A stretch of 64,000 bases of DNA, taken from positions 62,001 to 126,000 of the forward strand of contig JALUTY010000034.1 in NCBI GenBank assembly GCA_027021615.1. Direction: 5' to 3'. The notes beneath the pieces are model-generated. The model saw nothing but the letters and a program-made list of their open reading frames with translations. It was not told the DNA's origin and did no database searches. The translations under genes and the position numbers were made by a program. The first letter of the stretch is position 1. The number at the start of each line of letters is the position of its first letter. This DNA comes from a bacterium (GTDB lineage: Bacteria; Desulfobacterota; Deferrisomatia; Deferrisomatales; Deferrisomataceae). Positions 31,177 to 40,007 of this stretch are shown here, one piece after another.

Positions 31177-31916
31177 CCCAGTATGCTCCTCGCCAGGCTC
31201 CCGACCACCAGGTTCCACCCGTCCACAAGGACGAAGAAGATGATCTTGAACGGGAGGCTCACCATCATGGGGGGCAGCATGAACATGCCCATGCTCATGA
31301 GCACACTGGCCACTACCAGATCGATCACCACGAACGGGATATATAGGAGGAACCCGATCGTGAACGCGGTGCGCAGCTCGCTGATCACGAAGGCCGGCAC
31401 CAGGGCCGCGAACGGCACCTCTTCGGGGCTGCGGGGCCGGGGCCCCTGCCCCAAGCGAACGAACAGGGCGATGTCCTTCTCCCGGGTGTGCTCCAGCAGG
31501 AACCCCCGGACCGGGGGCTCGGCCCGTTCCAGTGCCTCGGCCTGGGAGATCCTGCCGTCCAGGTACGGCCGCAAGGCCCCACTGTACACCTGGTTCCAGG
31601 TGGGGGTCATTACGAAGAATGTCAGGAACAGGGCCAGCCCCACGAGGACCTGGTTCGGCGGCATGGCCTGGGTACCCAGGGCGTTGCGCAGGAACGACAG
31701 GACCACGATGATCCGGGTGAAGGAGGTGAGCAGGATGAGGATCGCCGGTGCCAGGGTGAGCACCGTGAGCAGGAACACGATCTGGAGGGTGAGGCTGACG
31801 TCCTGGGGACCGGTCGCCCGGTCGATGCCAAACCGCAGGGCCGGAAGCACCGCCTCTTGGGCGTGGGCGGCGCCTGCCCAGATCACAAGAGCGGCAGCGG
31901 CCGCCAGCCTTCTCAC
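31173..31916 (-). CDS. fliP: Flagellar export protein FliP
   Basis: A 247-residue protein with a cleavable signal peptide ending AGAAHAQ and four membrane helices. [21 protein letters not shown] and [18 protein letters not shown] are the family signatures. Five copies form the core of the export gate. GTG start overlapping the fliO stop (GTGA). Confidence 0.97.
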   Translation of the reverse strand: MRRLAAAAALVIWAGAAHAQEAVLPALRFGIDRATGPQDVSLTLQIVFLLTVLTLAPAILILLTSFTRIIVVLSFLRNALGTQAMPPNQVLVGLALFLTFFVMTPTWNQVYSGALRPYLDGRISQAEALERAEPPVRGFLLEHTREKDIALFVRLGQGPRPRSPEEVPFAALVPAFVISELRTAFTIGFLLYIPFVVIDLVVASVLMSMGMFMLPPMMVSLPFKIIFFVLVDGWNLVVGSLARSILG

Positions 31917-32806
31917 GTGGGGTCACCCGGTCGCGGCCGCCGCCGCAGGGCGGCCAGCCGCTCCTCAGGGGTGGGTCCGCCCGCCTCCGGAGTGGGCTCG
32001 GGGGGCGGGCTCCCCTCGGACTCCAGGTCCACCTGCTTTCGGAGCTCCGCCTCGAACGGGCTCTCCAGAAACCCGTACCGCTCGTTGAGGCGTTTGAGCG
32101 CGTCCGCGTCCCGGATCTCGGCGATGGGGCGCACCCCCTCAGGCCCCTGGGCCAACAGCCACACCAGCCCCCCCGCCTCCACGAGCAGCAGCCCCTGACG
32201 GGGGCCCAAGGGCCGCGTGGCGAGAACCCGGATCCCCCCCGAAGCCCTGCCCAGGCCGGGGCGCCGGGCCAGCACCATCCGCACCACCCAGACCGCCCCC
32301 CCGATCAGGGCGAGCACCAGGAACAGGCCCGACAGGATCTGGAGCCATGCACCATCGGGACGGCTGGGCTCCGGCTGCGGGCGATCCAAGTACTCGGCCA
32401 GGTAACTGCCGCCGGCCTCCCGGGCGGGGGGCTCGACCCGAGGCGGGGGCGGCGCCGGCTCCTCCTGCACCTGCGCCGGGGGAGCCACGGCTTGGAGCTC
32501 GGCCGCGGCAGGCGCCTCCTGGGCAGCCGGCTGAGAGGAGGGCTCCCGGGCCGGGGGGGGCTCCACGGACCGGAGGCTCCGAGCCACCACCCATCCGTCC
32601 CGGCCGTCGTACCGGATGTGCACCCATTTCCCCCGGCTCTCCAGGGTCTCCACCCGTGCGCCCCGGTCCAACCGGTCTACCTTGCGGCCGTCGGGTGCGG
32701 AGCGCACGTTCACGTACCCGTACTCCCACTGCACCACGGCCTGGCCCGCAGCGGCCGGGCCCGCCAGAAGGAGCAGGGCCGCCACCCACGGCAGCAGCAT
32801 CCTCAC
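31913..32806 (-). CDS. fliO: FliO-like export-gate assembly protein with N-terminal SH3-like domain
   Basis: A 297-residue protein in the fliO position. A signal peptide ([18 protein letters not shown]) precedes a bacterial SH3-type domain, about residues 28-75 ([39 protein letters not shown]). A Pro/Glu/Ala-rich linker to about 155 leads to one membrane helix ([19 protein letters not shown]), and then the FliO beta domain ([21 protein letters not shown]). Ordinary FliO has only the membrane helix and cytoplasmic domain. The SH3-like part should be periplasmic and may hold peptidoglycan or basal-body rings. GTG start overlaps the fliN stop. Confidence 0.85.
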   Translation of the reverse strand: MRMLLPWVAALLLLAGPAAAGQAVVQWEYGYVNVRSAPDGRKVDRLDRGARVETLESRGKWVHIRYDGRDGWVVARSLRSVEPPPAREPSSQPAAQEAPAAAELQAVAPPAQVQEEPAPPPPRVEPPAREAGGSYLAEYLDRPQPEPSRPDGAWLQILSGLFLVLALIGGAVWVVRMVLARRPGLGRASGGIRVLATRPLGPRQGLLLVEAGGLVWLLAQGPEGVRPIAEIRDADALKRLNERYGFLESPFEAELRKQVDLESEGSPPPEPTPEAGGPTPEERLAALRRRPRPGDPT

Positions 32807-33090
32807 CGATCCCCTCCCACGATCTTGGTGAGCCGGGCCCAGAGCCGGTCCTTGATGATGATCACCTCGGCCCGCGCAAAGATCTGTCCGTCCAGGCTCA
32901 GGTCCATGGGCTCGCCCGACAGCTTCTGGGTCACCACGAGGGCCCCCTCTTCCAGGGCCAGGACGTCCCGAATCCGCATCTGGGCCCGCCCCACCTCGAC
33001 GTTCAGCCGGAGGGGGACGTCGCGCAGCACCCCCCAGTCCCGTTGGTACCGGGCCGCCTCTTCGTCGATATCGACCTTGGAGCGGGGCAT
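32803..33090 (-). CDS. fliN: Flagellar motor switch protein FliN
   Basis: A 95-residue C-ring protein consisting of little more than the SpoA domain: VLRDVPLRLNVEVGRAQMRI, VLALEEGALVVTQKLSGEPMD and FARAEVIIIKDRLWARLTKI. In most flagellar operons fliM comes between fliL and fliN; here fliN follows fliL after only 8 bases, and no fliM is found in the window. FliN alone cannot bind CheY-P as FliM does. Confidence 0.94.
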   Translation of the reverse strand: MPRSKVDIDEEAARYQRDWGVLRDVPLRLNVEVGRAQMRIRDVLALEEGALVVTQKLSGEPMDLSLDGQIFARAEVIIIKDRLWARLTKIVGGDR

Positions 33091-33098
33091 GGGCCTCC

Positions 33099-33554
33099 CT
33101 ACTGCACCACGAACTCACTGAAGTACACCTCCACCACCTTGCCCGTCCCGAGGAACGAGTTCAGCCGGTGAAGGATCTCGTTGCGGAGCTTCTCCTTGTC
33201 GGCCACGGTCACGAGGTCGGCCGAGCTCTTGCTCGAGAGCAGGGTCAGGAGCGCATCCCGAACCTTCGGACGCAGGGTGTCCAGCTCTGAGCTCACGGCC
33301 TCCCCGTCCAGTTCCAGCTCCATGACCACCTTCAGGAACCGAGGCCGGCCTGGGTCGGCGAGGTTCACCAGAAACGGATCCAGTGGGTAGATCGGCCCCA
33401 GCGTCACCTTCGGCTGGGGCGGCTCAGGGGCTTTCTCCGCCTCTTCGGGGGGCGGCGCCGCGAAGAAGGTCTTGTAGGCGAAAAAGCCTCCACCCGCAAG
33501 ACCCAGCAGCAGCACGAGGCCGCCCACGATGAAGATGAGCTTCTTCTTGTTCAT
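33099..33554 (-). CDS. fliL: Flagellar basal body-associated protein FliL
   Basis: A 151-residue protein: a short cytoplasmic end (MNKKKLIF), a membrane helix (GGLVLLLGLAGGGFFAYKTFF), a Pro/Glu-rich linker and the periplasmic FliL domain (YPLDPFLVNLADPGRPRFLKVVMELEL) ending YFSEFVVQ. FliL surrounds the stator units and supports torque. It is the first gene of the export operon; 716 bases of non-coding DNA lie upstream before the flgE stop. Confidence 0.95.
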   Translation of the reverse strand: MNKKKLIFIVGGLVLLLGLAGGGFFAYKTFFAAPPPEEAEKAPEPPQPKVTLGPIYPLDPFLVNLADPGRPRFLKVVMELELDGEAVSSELDTLRPKVRDALLTLLSSKSSADLVTVADKEKLRNEILHRLNSFLGTGKVVEVYFSEFVVQ

Positions 33555-34204
33555 GGCGCCCTTTCCAGCGACTTCGGCTAGGAGGTTAGGAGGCTCGGAG
33601 GCCAGGAGGCTCGAAAACCTCTTTGATATCCAAGTGTTCTCGACACAACCGGCCTCTACGCCACCACCTCACGCCCCGGGGGCATAGGTTTCAGGGGCCA
33701 GACTTCAGCTCCAGTAGACCGCGAGGCGGCCTGTTTGCGAAGAAATAACTCGAACCGACCCCCGCACAGTTTCGGCGGTGGGGCATGGGGTCCGCTTCCG
33801 GCCGCGCGCGAAGCCGGGCATTGAGATTCGCCGCGCTGGCACGGGGCACCAACGGTGGTTTCATGGCAGTCCGGGCCCCCCGAGACCACGAGGTGGCCCC
33901 AAAAAGGCGGGGCCATGTTTGGAACCCTCTGGAATCAACTAGGTTTTCACGCGTCCCAGCATCCTAGCGGAAGGTACTTGGAAGAAGCCGGTGGACAGGG
34001 AGAAGGCTCTTCGATGCCCCGAGAGGATCCCCCCGGGAACCCGAACTACTTTTCGGGATTTCCTGCCTCCTGTCCGCTGAATTCCGGTTTCTGAAATCCA
34101 TGCCCTGCTGCCGGCAACGGCCCCGGACCCGACCCGGTTCCCGTCCCTTGTTGCCCTGCCCGCCAGGGGCCTGAGAGGCCTCTCCTTTACCATGGTCTCC
34201 GAAG
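33555..34204. repeat. Intergenic region built from dispersed repeat blocks
   Basis: No gene is supported here. Bases 33571-33687 (TAGGAGGCTCGG units, then CTCTTTGATATCC, GACACAACC and CACCTCACGCCCCGGGGGC) match 46241-46348 in the same orientation. Bases 33777-33853 (GGGGCATGGGGTCCGCTTCC, GCCGCGCGCGAAGCCGGG, TTGAGATTCGCC, GGCACGG) match 28967-29008, 17364-17400 and, inverted, 46361-46395. Near 34168 GGGGCCTGAGAGGC recalls 61035-61048. The promoter for fliL should be in or upstream of this gap. Confidence 0.6.
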
Positions 34205-34244
34205 CCAAACAAGACGAGAGGGGGCGGGTAGTTCCCGCCCCCTC
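34205..34244 (-). terminator. Rho-independent terminator of the flgB-flgE operon
   Basis: On the minus strand the perfect 11-bp stem GAGGGGGCGGG / CCCGCCCCCTC (34218-34244) with loop AACTA is followed by a T-rich run TCGTCTTGTTT. It starts about 27 bases past the flgE stop. A sigma-28-like element at 34247-34273 would start transcription inside the stem. Confidence 0.85.
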
Positions 34245-34270
34245 CCTGATCGCCCGATCCGGGGGAAACT

Positions 34271-35743
34271 TTACCGTTTTAGGGCCAGGAGGTCCTGGAG
34301 CATCTCGTCGCTGGTGGTGATGATCCGGGAGTTGGCCTGGAACCCCCGCTGGGTCACGATCATGTCGGTGAACTCCCGCGTCAGGTCCACGTTGGACATC
34401 TCGAGGAACCCAGAGGCCACGGTGCCCGCCCCCCCGCTGCCCGGCATCACCGGCGGGAACCCGGAGCCCGACGTGGGCGACTCGGCAAACTTCCCGCCCC
34501 CCATCGCCAGCAGCCCCTGGGGGTTCGGCACGAGTCCCAGGGCCACCCGGGCGATCTCCTCGGTCGTGCCGTTCTCGAAGATCCCGATGATCGCGCCGTC
34601 TCGGCTCACGGTCAGGTTCTCCAGGGCGGCCCCCCCTGGCGCGGTGGTGGTCAGCGTGAAGTAGTCCCCTTGGTTCGGCCCGCTCCCCCCTTGGAGGTAA
34701 CGGTCGATGGTGGCCTCGGCCGCTGAGGTGCCGCCCCCGCTGGCCTCCACCATGTCCCGTGCCTGGGGATGGCTGTTGATGGCATCCACCACCTCCTCCT
34801 CGGTGCTCGTTACGCGGCCGAGGTTGTCGGTGCCCAGGCTCACCGTGATCTTGGTTCCGCTGACGCTCACCCCCAGGCTGCGGTTGGGGCCCTCGTTCAC
34901 CAGCTCCACGTGGATGTCGTTCCCGCCGGCACCGTAGTCGACGGCCGTCAGGACGATGGCGGTTCCGTCGCCGTTGCTGTCGAGCGACAAGCTGGCTCTT
35001 GCCGGCGTTCCCCCGTTCACCACGAAGGTGCCCAGGTCCGGATCCGTGAAGGTCTCCCCCACCCGCACCGTTCCCTGGATCCCGCTGCGAGCCCCCGTCA
35101 CCGTGAACTCACCGGTGGAGGCGTCGGTGCACTCGACTCGCCACTCGTCCGTCACGGTGGTAGGGAATGTGGTCACCGGCCCGAGGGAGGCATCTCCCAG
35201 GTTGGGACCGTTCACCGCCGGGGTGGCGCTGGCGAGAACGTTGGTGATCTGCCCGTCCCCCCGGCGATCCAGGTTGATGAACCCGAGCACGTCCCGCTCC
35301 GGATCCACCACTCCGTTCTGGTCGCTGTCGATCCACCCGAACACCCGGTCTCCGGTGTTCGTCACCAGGTTGAACTCGTCGTCCACCTGAAACGCACCGG
35401 CTCGGGTGTAGAAGTAGTTGTCCCCCTGCCCGACGATGAAAAACCCCTGGCCCTCGATGGCCAAGTCCAGGTTGTTTCCCGTGGACTGGAGCGCCCCCTG
35501 GCTCATGTTTTTGTCGACGGCCGCCACGGTCATGCCCAACCCGATCTGGACGGGGTTGCGCCCTCCCAACGCGCTCGAAGCCTCCCGCGCCCCTTGGAGG
35601 GTCTGGCTCAACGCCTCCATAAACGTGGTCCGGCTCCCTTTGAAACCCGGGGTGTTCACGTTGGCGATGTTGTTCCCGATTACGTCCATGGCCTCCTGGT
35701 GGTTCCGGAGGCCCGCAATACCGGAGTAAAAAGAGCGAAGCAT
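34271..35743 (-). CDS. flgE: Flagellar hook protein FlgE
   Basis: A 490-residue hook monomer. The N-terminal rod/hook signature is MLRSFYSGIAGLRNHQEAMD with VIGNNIANVNTPGFKGSR, then the LDLAIEGQGFFIV motif. The middle is the variable outer domain, rich in Gly, Thr, Asn and Asp. The C-terminus (FLEMSNVDLTREFTDMIVTQ and RGFQANSRIITTSDEMLQ) is the coiled-coil region. It is exported through the flagellar apparatus and polymerises on the FlgD cap. As last gene of the operon it is followed by a strong terminator. Confidence 0.95.
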   Translation of the reverse strand: MLRSFYSGIAGLRNHQEAMDVIGNNIANVNTPGFKGSRTTFMEALSQTLQGAREASSALGGRNPVQIGLGMTVAAVDKNMSQGALQSTGNNLDLAIEGQGFFIVGQGDNYFYTRAGAFQVDDEFNLVTNTGDRVFGWIDSDQNGVVDPERDVLGFINLDRRGDGQITNVLASATPAVNGPNLGDASLGPVTTFPTTVTDEWRVECTDASTGEFTVTGARSGIQGTVRVGETFTDPDLGTFVVNGGTPARASLSLDSNGDGTAIVLTAVDYGAGGNDIHVELVNEGPNRSLGVSVSGTKITVSLGTDNLGRVTSTEEEVVDAINSHPQARDMVEASGGGTSAAEATIDRYLQGGSGPNQGDYFTLTTTAPGGAALENLTVSRDGAIIGIFENGTTEEIARVALGLVPNPQGLLAMGGGKFAESPTSGSGFPPVMPGSGGAGTVASGFLEMSNVDLTREFTDMIVTQRGFQANSRIITTSDEMLQDLLALKR

Positions 35744-35776
35744 GGATTCACCTCCTGTGTGTGAGGATCCAAACGG

Positions 35777-36217
35777 TCATCCGCTGGCCACATGCACCAC
35801 ATCGCCCAGCGGTACCTCCTGCCCGTCGTCCAGGCCGAGCAGCACGGCCCCGTCATCCGCAAACTCGATGCCGGTCACCCGCCCCGTGATCTGTGTGTCC
35901 CCCTCCTGCCCGGAGATCGAGGCGGTCACCGTGCGGCCCAGGTATGCCGCCGCGGTGGCCCGTCGGAGCACCTCGCCCCCTTGGATCGCTGCCTCGGCCC
36001 TCCGGTTCAGGTTCACCAGCTGCTCCACGGTGGAGAACTGGGCCGTCTCGGCCAGGAACTCCTCGCCCCCCGTGGGGCTCAAGGGGTCCTGGTACTTCAG
36101 CTGGGACACGAACAGCTTCAGGAAGTCCTGAAAGTCTGCAATGGGTTGGGCGTTTCGGTCGGTTTCGGTGCCGGCCGGCACGACGCCGGCCGGGCTCGAT
36201 ACGGTGGTGACGTCCAT
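35777..36217 (-). CDS. flgD: Hook-capping protein FlgD (short form)
   Basis: A 146-residue FlgD. The N-terminal motif FLKLFVSQLKYQDPLSP and the ETAQFSTVEQLVNLN segment are typical. A Tudor-like beta part (AAYLGRTVTASI to VHVASG) closes the protein. Larger FlgDs carry an inserted FnIII domain of about 70-80 residues that is lacking here. ATG at 36215-36217 with GGAGG eight bases upstream. It caps the growing hook and is needed for FlgE assembly. Confidence 0.93.
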   Translation of the reverse strand: MDVTTVSSPAGVVPAGTETDRNAQPIADFQDFLKLFVSQLKYQDPLSPTGGEEFLAETAQFSTVEQLVNLNRRAEAAIQGGEVLRRATAAAYLGRTVTASISGQEGDTQITGRVTGIEFADDGAVLLGLDDGQEVPLGDVVHVASG

Positions 36218-36239
36218 GGTACCAACCTCCGAAGGAGCT

Positions 36240-37514
36240 TTAGATTCTTGCCTCGAACCCCCAAGGCATCCAAGCGGTTCCGACCGAAACATCTTCCTCG
36301 GCAGTCTCGGCCCCAGCCGCTCGGCGGTGCCGCCGTCGCGGTCCGGAATCCCCCCCCTCCCCCCGCCCCTGCCCCTGATCCAGCTCCACGGTCACATGGA
36401 TCAGCGGGACCTGACGGGCCTCGGCTGCCGCACGCAGGGCTGGCAGCTCCGCCGCGAGCAGCTGGTGCGCCTGGGGGGTCTCCACCCGGATCTGGGCCGA
36501 CAGACCGCCTCCCTCGCGCACCACCTCCACATGAACCCGCCCCAGGCGCTTGGGTTCCAGCTGAACCGTGACCCGCTCCCCGCCCCGGTGGACCGCCAGC
36601 CGCACGGCCTGGGCCGTCTGCTCCACCGGACGGCCGGCGTGGGGACGCGAGACCTCGGGGGAACCGGAAGCCGGGGCCGAGGCTCGTCCCGGGGAGACCT
36701 CCGTCGCTCCAGGACTCGGCGTCCCTCCTCTGGCCTCCTTGGGGTCCCTCCCCGTTCCGGCGGCCTCCCGGCGGTCGGGCGGGGTGGCCACCGACAGGGG
36801 ACCGGGGGTCTCGCCCAAGGGGCGGTTTCTGTCGAACGGACGGATTCCCGTGGAGTCCGGCTCCACCCCTGTCTCCTGCTCCAGAGGGTTGCCCTGGCTC
36901 GTGCGAACCCCCGGCTCGCCGCCCTTGCCCCTTCGGGCCCAGAACCCCCACAGCCGCTCGGCCCGGCTGCGGTCGCCCATCGGCCTCGCCCCGGGCGGAC
37001 TCTCCGGGACGTGTCGAAGCGTGGCACCAGCCGCGTTAGACGTCTGCATCCCCACTTCCCCGTCTGGTAGCCGGCCCGTTGTCAAGACCTGCAGGGGGCT
37101 CGAGACCCCCACCGCCCCCTCCTCCTCGGCGACATCCCCCCTCTCCGGCGCCGTATCCCGGGAGGATGACGATGGGGACTCCTTGCTCCCCGGCTCCGTC
37201 GGCGCGCGGCCGGAAGAACCGGCCGGAACCGCGACCACGACCCATGCCGACGTCTCCCCGCTCCCCCCTCCTTTCTCTTCGTCGTCGAGGACGGCCGTCC
37301 CCTGCTCGGCGGGCGCCTCGACCGGAGGCTCACCGTGCGGGGGGCCGAACCTCCCTTGAACCGGGTCCACCGGGACCGGGCCTGGTGACGCAGCACCGGC
37401 CAGGCTCTCCGCTAGGGCAGTCCAGAACGTGTCGGTCCCTTGGGGGGAGGCTCCGGCCCCTGCCTTCTCGTCGGCCGCCGGAAACGGACCCACGGCCACC
37501 GGTGCGACTTCCAT
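36240..37514 (-). CDS. fliK: Flagellar hook-length control protein FliK
   Basis: A 424-residue protein. About 295 residues of low-complexity Gly/Pro/Ser/Glu sequence form the ruler part. The C-terminal hook domain starts near AVRLAVHRGGERVTVQLEPK, with LGRVHVEVVREGGGLSAQIRV, QLLAAELPALRAA and IHVTVELDQGQG. FliK measures hook length and then signals FlhB to change substrate. ATG at 37514 follows AAAGGA; a GTG six bases upstream is too close to that site. It precedes flgD and flgE, as in many operons. Confidence 0.9.
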   Translation of the reverse strand: MEVAPVAVGPFPAADEKAGAGASPQGTDTFWTALAESLAGAASPGPVPVDPVQGRFGPPHGEPPVEAPAEQGTAVLDDEEKGGGSGETSAWVVVAVPAGSSGRAPTEPGSKESPSSSSRDTAPERGDVAEEEGAVGVSSPLQVLTTGRLPDGEVGMQTSNAAGATLRHVPESPPGARPMGDRSRAERLWGFWARRGKGGEPGVRTSQGNPLEQETGVEPDSTGIRPFDRNRPLGETPGPLSVATPPDRREAAGTGRDPKEARGGTPSPGATEVSPGRASAPASGSPEVSRPHAGRPVEQTAQAVRLAVHRGGERVTVQLEPKRLGRVHVEVVREGGGLSAQIRVETPQAHQLLAAELPALRAAAEARQVPLIHVTVELDQGQGRGEGGDSGPRRRHRRAAGAETAEEDVSVGTAWMPWGFEARI

Positions 37515-37668
37515 GGGCACTCCTTTGCCGTCTCGGGTGTGTGTTTGCCCGGAAAAGGGGCCCGTCGTTTCCCCTCAACCGGTCGCAGAGAGGTGTGGGC
37601 GGTCGCCGGGTTCCAGGTCGCCAAGGGAAAAAGGCGAGGATCGCGCCTCGTCGGGCACAGGGGGAGGG

Positions 37669-38217
37669 CTAACGTGAGGGGACGGGTGGGGAGGGGGATC
37701 GTCCCTCCTCCAGGCGGCGGGTCAGCTCTCGGACCCGGGCCTTGTCCATGAGGTCGAAGATCTTCCCCACGGCCCGGCCGGGCAAGCGCTCCAGGATCGC
37801 CACCGCCATGTCGTCCCCCAGGCCCTCCAGGGCCTGGGCAGCCTCCCGGGGCTTCATGGCCCCGTAGACCTTGGCGATCTGGTCGAGCCGGGCGTCCTCC
37901 GCCTTCTGACGGCGGGCGATGGCCTGCTCGACCTCCTGTTTCAGGGCCTCGAGCCGCTCCGCCTCACCGGCCAGGGCCTGGCGGGCAGCCTCGATCGCCC
38001 TACGGAGCGCCTCCAAGGACTCCTCCTGCTGCGCGAGCTCCCGGCGGCGCCCTTCGATTCGCCGATCCAGCTCCTGCAAGAGGCGGGCCTTAGCCTGGAG
38101 GGTCTGGGGGGATTCTTGTTCCTTCGCGGGGTTCTGCGGTTGGTCGGCGGCAGGGGCGGCCACCGCCAGGGTCAATCCCAGGACCAGGGGGGCCAAAAAC
38201 CGGACCTCACTGGCCAT
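37669..38217 (-). CDS. motE: Flagellar motility protein MotE-like (MgtE_N domain)
   Basis: A 182-residue protein: signal peptide (FLAPLVLGLTLAVAAPAA), a long coiled coil from about residue 45 to 115 (LLQELDRRIEGRRRELAQQE and on), then an MgtE N-terminal-like segment (IAKVYGAMKPREAAQALEGL, VAILERLPGRAVGKIFDLMD). This matches MotE-type chaperones and flagellar proteins found between fliJ and fliK; in Sinorhizobium MotE helps the periplasmic motor protein MotC. Its exact role here is inference. ATG at 38217 with GGAGGAG; the first 11 bases overlap the end of fliJ. Confidence 0.82.
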   Translation of the reverse strand: MASEVRFLAPLVLGLTLAVAAPAADQPQNPAKEQESPQTLQAKARLLQELDRRIEGRRRELAQQEESLEALRRAIEAARQALAGEAERLEALKQEVEQAIARRQKAEDARLDQIAKVYGAMKPREAAQALEGLGDDMAVAILERLPGRAVGKIFDLMDKARVRELTRRLEEGRSPSPPVPSR

Positions 38218-38668
38218 GGCGCTCCTCCTCCCCGGCCGAGCGGCGGCTGAGGGCGATCTCGTCCAGAACCCGGGTCTCCCTTCGGCGCTCGGCCTCGCGC
38301 CATCGGGTCTCCTCCCGCTCCCGGAGCTTCTCCAACGCCTCCCGAGCCTGGTGGGCCTCCAGCAACGCCTGATGGGTCTCCTGGACCCGGGCATCCGCGG
38401 TCCGCACCTCCTGGCCTGCCTCCTCCACCCGTCGTCGGAGCCCGGCCACGTGGCTCGCGTGGAGGTACAGGTCCTCCGAGGTGAGCTCGCCGCTGCGCTT
38501 CAGGTCGTCGAGCCGCTCGTGGGCCCGGACCAAGGCCGCCCGAGCCCGTTCCAAGACCGCCACCGCCCGGGCCCGCGCCTGGCGGGCCTCGGCGTGGCGG
38601 CGCTCGGCCTCCTCCTCCTCGCTGCGTCGCACCGACAGCACCCGCTCCAGGCGGAACCGAAACGCCAT
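38207..38668 (-). CDS. fliJ: Flagellar export chaperone FliJ
   Basis: A 153-residue protein, almost entirely an antiparallel coiled coil of Arg/Glu/Ala heptads. MAFRFRLERVLSVRRSEEEE is a typical FliJ start. FliJ is the central stalk of the FliI ATPase ring and links it to FlhA. It begins one base after the fliI stop and precedes motE. Confidence 0.9.
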   Translation of the reverse strand: MAFRFRLERVLSVRRSEEEEAERRHAEARQARARAVAVLERARAALVRAHERLDDLKRSGELTSEDLYLHASHVAGLRRRVEEAGQEVRTADARVQETHQALLEAHQAREALEKLREREETRWREAERRRETRVLDEIALSRRSAGEEERHGQ

Positions 38669-38669
38669 C

Positions 38670-40007
38670 CTACATCACCTCGGGGAACATCTCGACCAGA
38701 CGGCCCACCGCCTGCTCCAGGGTCCATGACTCCTCGATGCCCTGGGTCAGAAACTCACGCATGGCCTCACGCTTCTCCAAGGCCTCGTCCACGAGCGGGT
38801 TCGAGCCTTCCCGGTAGGCCCCGATGTTGATCAGGTCCTCGGCCTCCCGGTATGCGGCCAACAGGCCTTTCATGCGGGCGACGGCCTGGCGGTGGCGAGG
38901 GGACGCCACCTCCATCATCAGCCGGCTGGCCGAGGCGAGCACGTCAATGGGGGGATAGTGGTTGCGGGCCGCCAGATCTCGCGACAGCACCACGTGGCCG
39001 TCCAAGATTGAGCGCACGGTGTCTGCCACGGGGTCGTTCATGTCGTCCCCCTCCACCAGAACCGTGTACAGCCCGGTGATCGAGCCTTTCCCCCCCTCCC
39101 CCATCCCGGCCCGCTCCATCAGCCGGGGCAGGGCCGCGAACACGCTGGGCGTGTAGCCTTTGGTGGTGGGAGGCTCTCCGATGGCCAGCCCCACCTCCCG
39201 CAGGGCCATGGCGAACCGGGTCACCGAGTCCATCAGCAGGAGCACGTCCATCCCCTGGTCCCGGAAGTACTCGGCGACCGTGGTGGCCACCAGGGCCCCC
39301 CGAGCCTTGACCAACGGGGACTTCTCCGAGGTGCTCACCACCACCACCGATCGGCGAAGCCCCTCCTCCCCTAGGTCCCGCTCGATGAACTCCCGCACCT
39401 CGCGGCCCCGCTCGCCGATCAGGGCGATCACGTTCACGTCGGCCGAGGTGTTGCGGGCGATGATGCCAAGCGTGACGCTCTTTCCCACCCCGCTTCCGGC
39501 AAAGATGCCCATACGCTGGCCCTTGCCCAGGGTGAGCAGCCCATCGATTGCCTTGATCCCGGTGGACAGCGGGTCCTGGATCCGGGCCCGGGTGATGGGG
39601 TTGATGTCCCGGCCGTACAGAGGGTACTTCCGACGGCACCGGGCCGGTCCCTTTCCGTCGATGGGGTTTCCGGTGCCGTCAATGACCCGGCCGAGAAGCT
39701 CCTCTCCCACCTGGCACAGGCTCTGGGTGCGGGTGGCCACCACCCGGCTTCCCGGCTGGATGCCCCGCATCTCTCCGTAGGGCATCAGCAGGATCCGCCC
39801 CTCCCGAAACCCCACCACCTCGCACGGGATCGCCCGATCCCGCTCCAGCCCCCCCTGCTCCGGATACACGAGGCAGATGTCCCCCACCGGCGCCGCCGGC
39901 CCGGACGCCTCCACCACCATGCCCACCACCTGCAACACCTTGCCGTAGGGGCGCAGAAGGTCCGCCTCCCGGACCGCCTCGACCTGGGCCGCGAAGTCCA
40001 GCCCCAT
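38670..40007 (-). CDS. fliI: Flagellum-specific ATPase FliI
   Basis: A 445-residue F1-beta-like ATPase that powers and prepares substrates for export. Walker A is [46 protein letters not shown] and [20 protein letters not shown] are family signatures. The start is ATG at 40007 in a TGATG overlap with fliH; a GTG at 40010 is an alternative three bases from the GAAGGG site. Confidence 0.97.
   Translation of the reverse strand: MGLDFAAQVEAVREADLLRPYGKVLQVVGMVVEASGPAAPVGDICLVYPEQGGLERDRAIPCEVVGFREGRILLMPYGEMRGIQPGSRVVATRTQSLCQVGEELLGRVIDGTGNPIDGKGPARCRRKYPLYGRDINPITRARIQDPLSTGIKAIDGLLTLGKGQRMGIFAGSGVGKSVTLGIIARNTSADVNVIALIGERGREVREFIERDLGEEGLRRSVVVVSTSEKSPLVKARGALVATTVAEYFRDQGMDVLLLMDSVTRFAMALREVGLAIGEPPTTKGYTPSVFAALPRLMERAGMGEGGKGSITGLYTVLVEGDDMNDPVADTVRSILDGHVVLSRDLAARNHYPPIDVLASASRLMMEVASPRHRQAVARMKGLLAAYREAEDLINIGAYREGSNPLVDEALEKREAMREFLTQGIEESWTLEQAVGRLVEMFPEVM

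Noticed and set aside
34090-34140. Sigma-54-type promoter for fliL
   Set aside because: GTTGCC occurs on the minus strand but the required GG is not ten bases upstream; no other candidate was seen in the gap.
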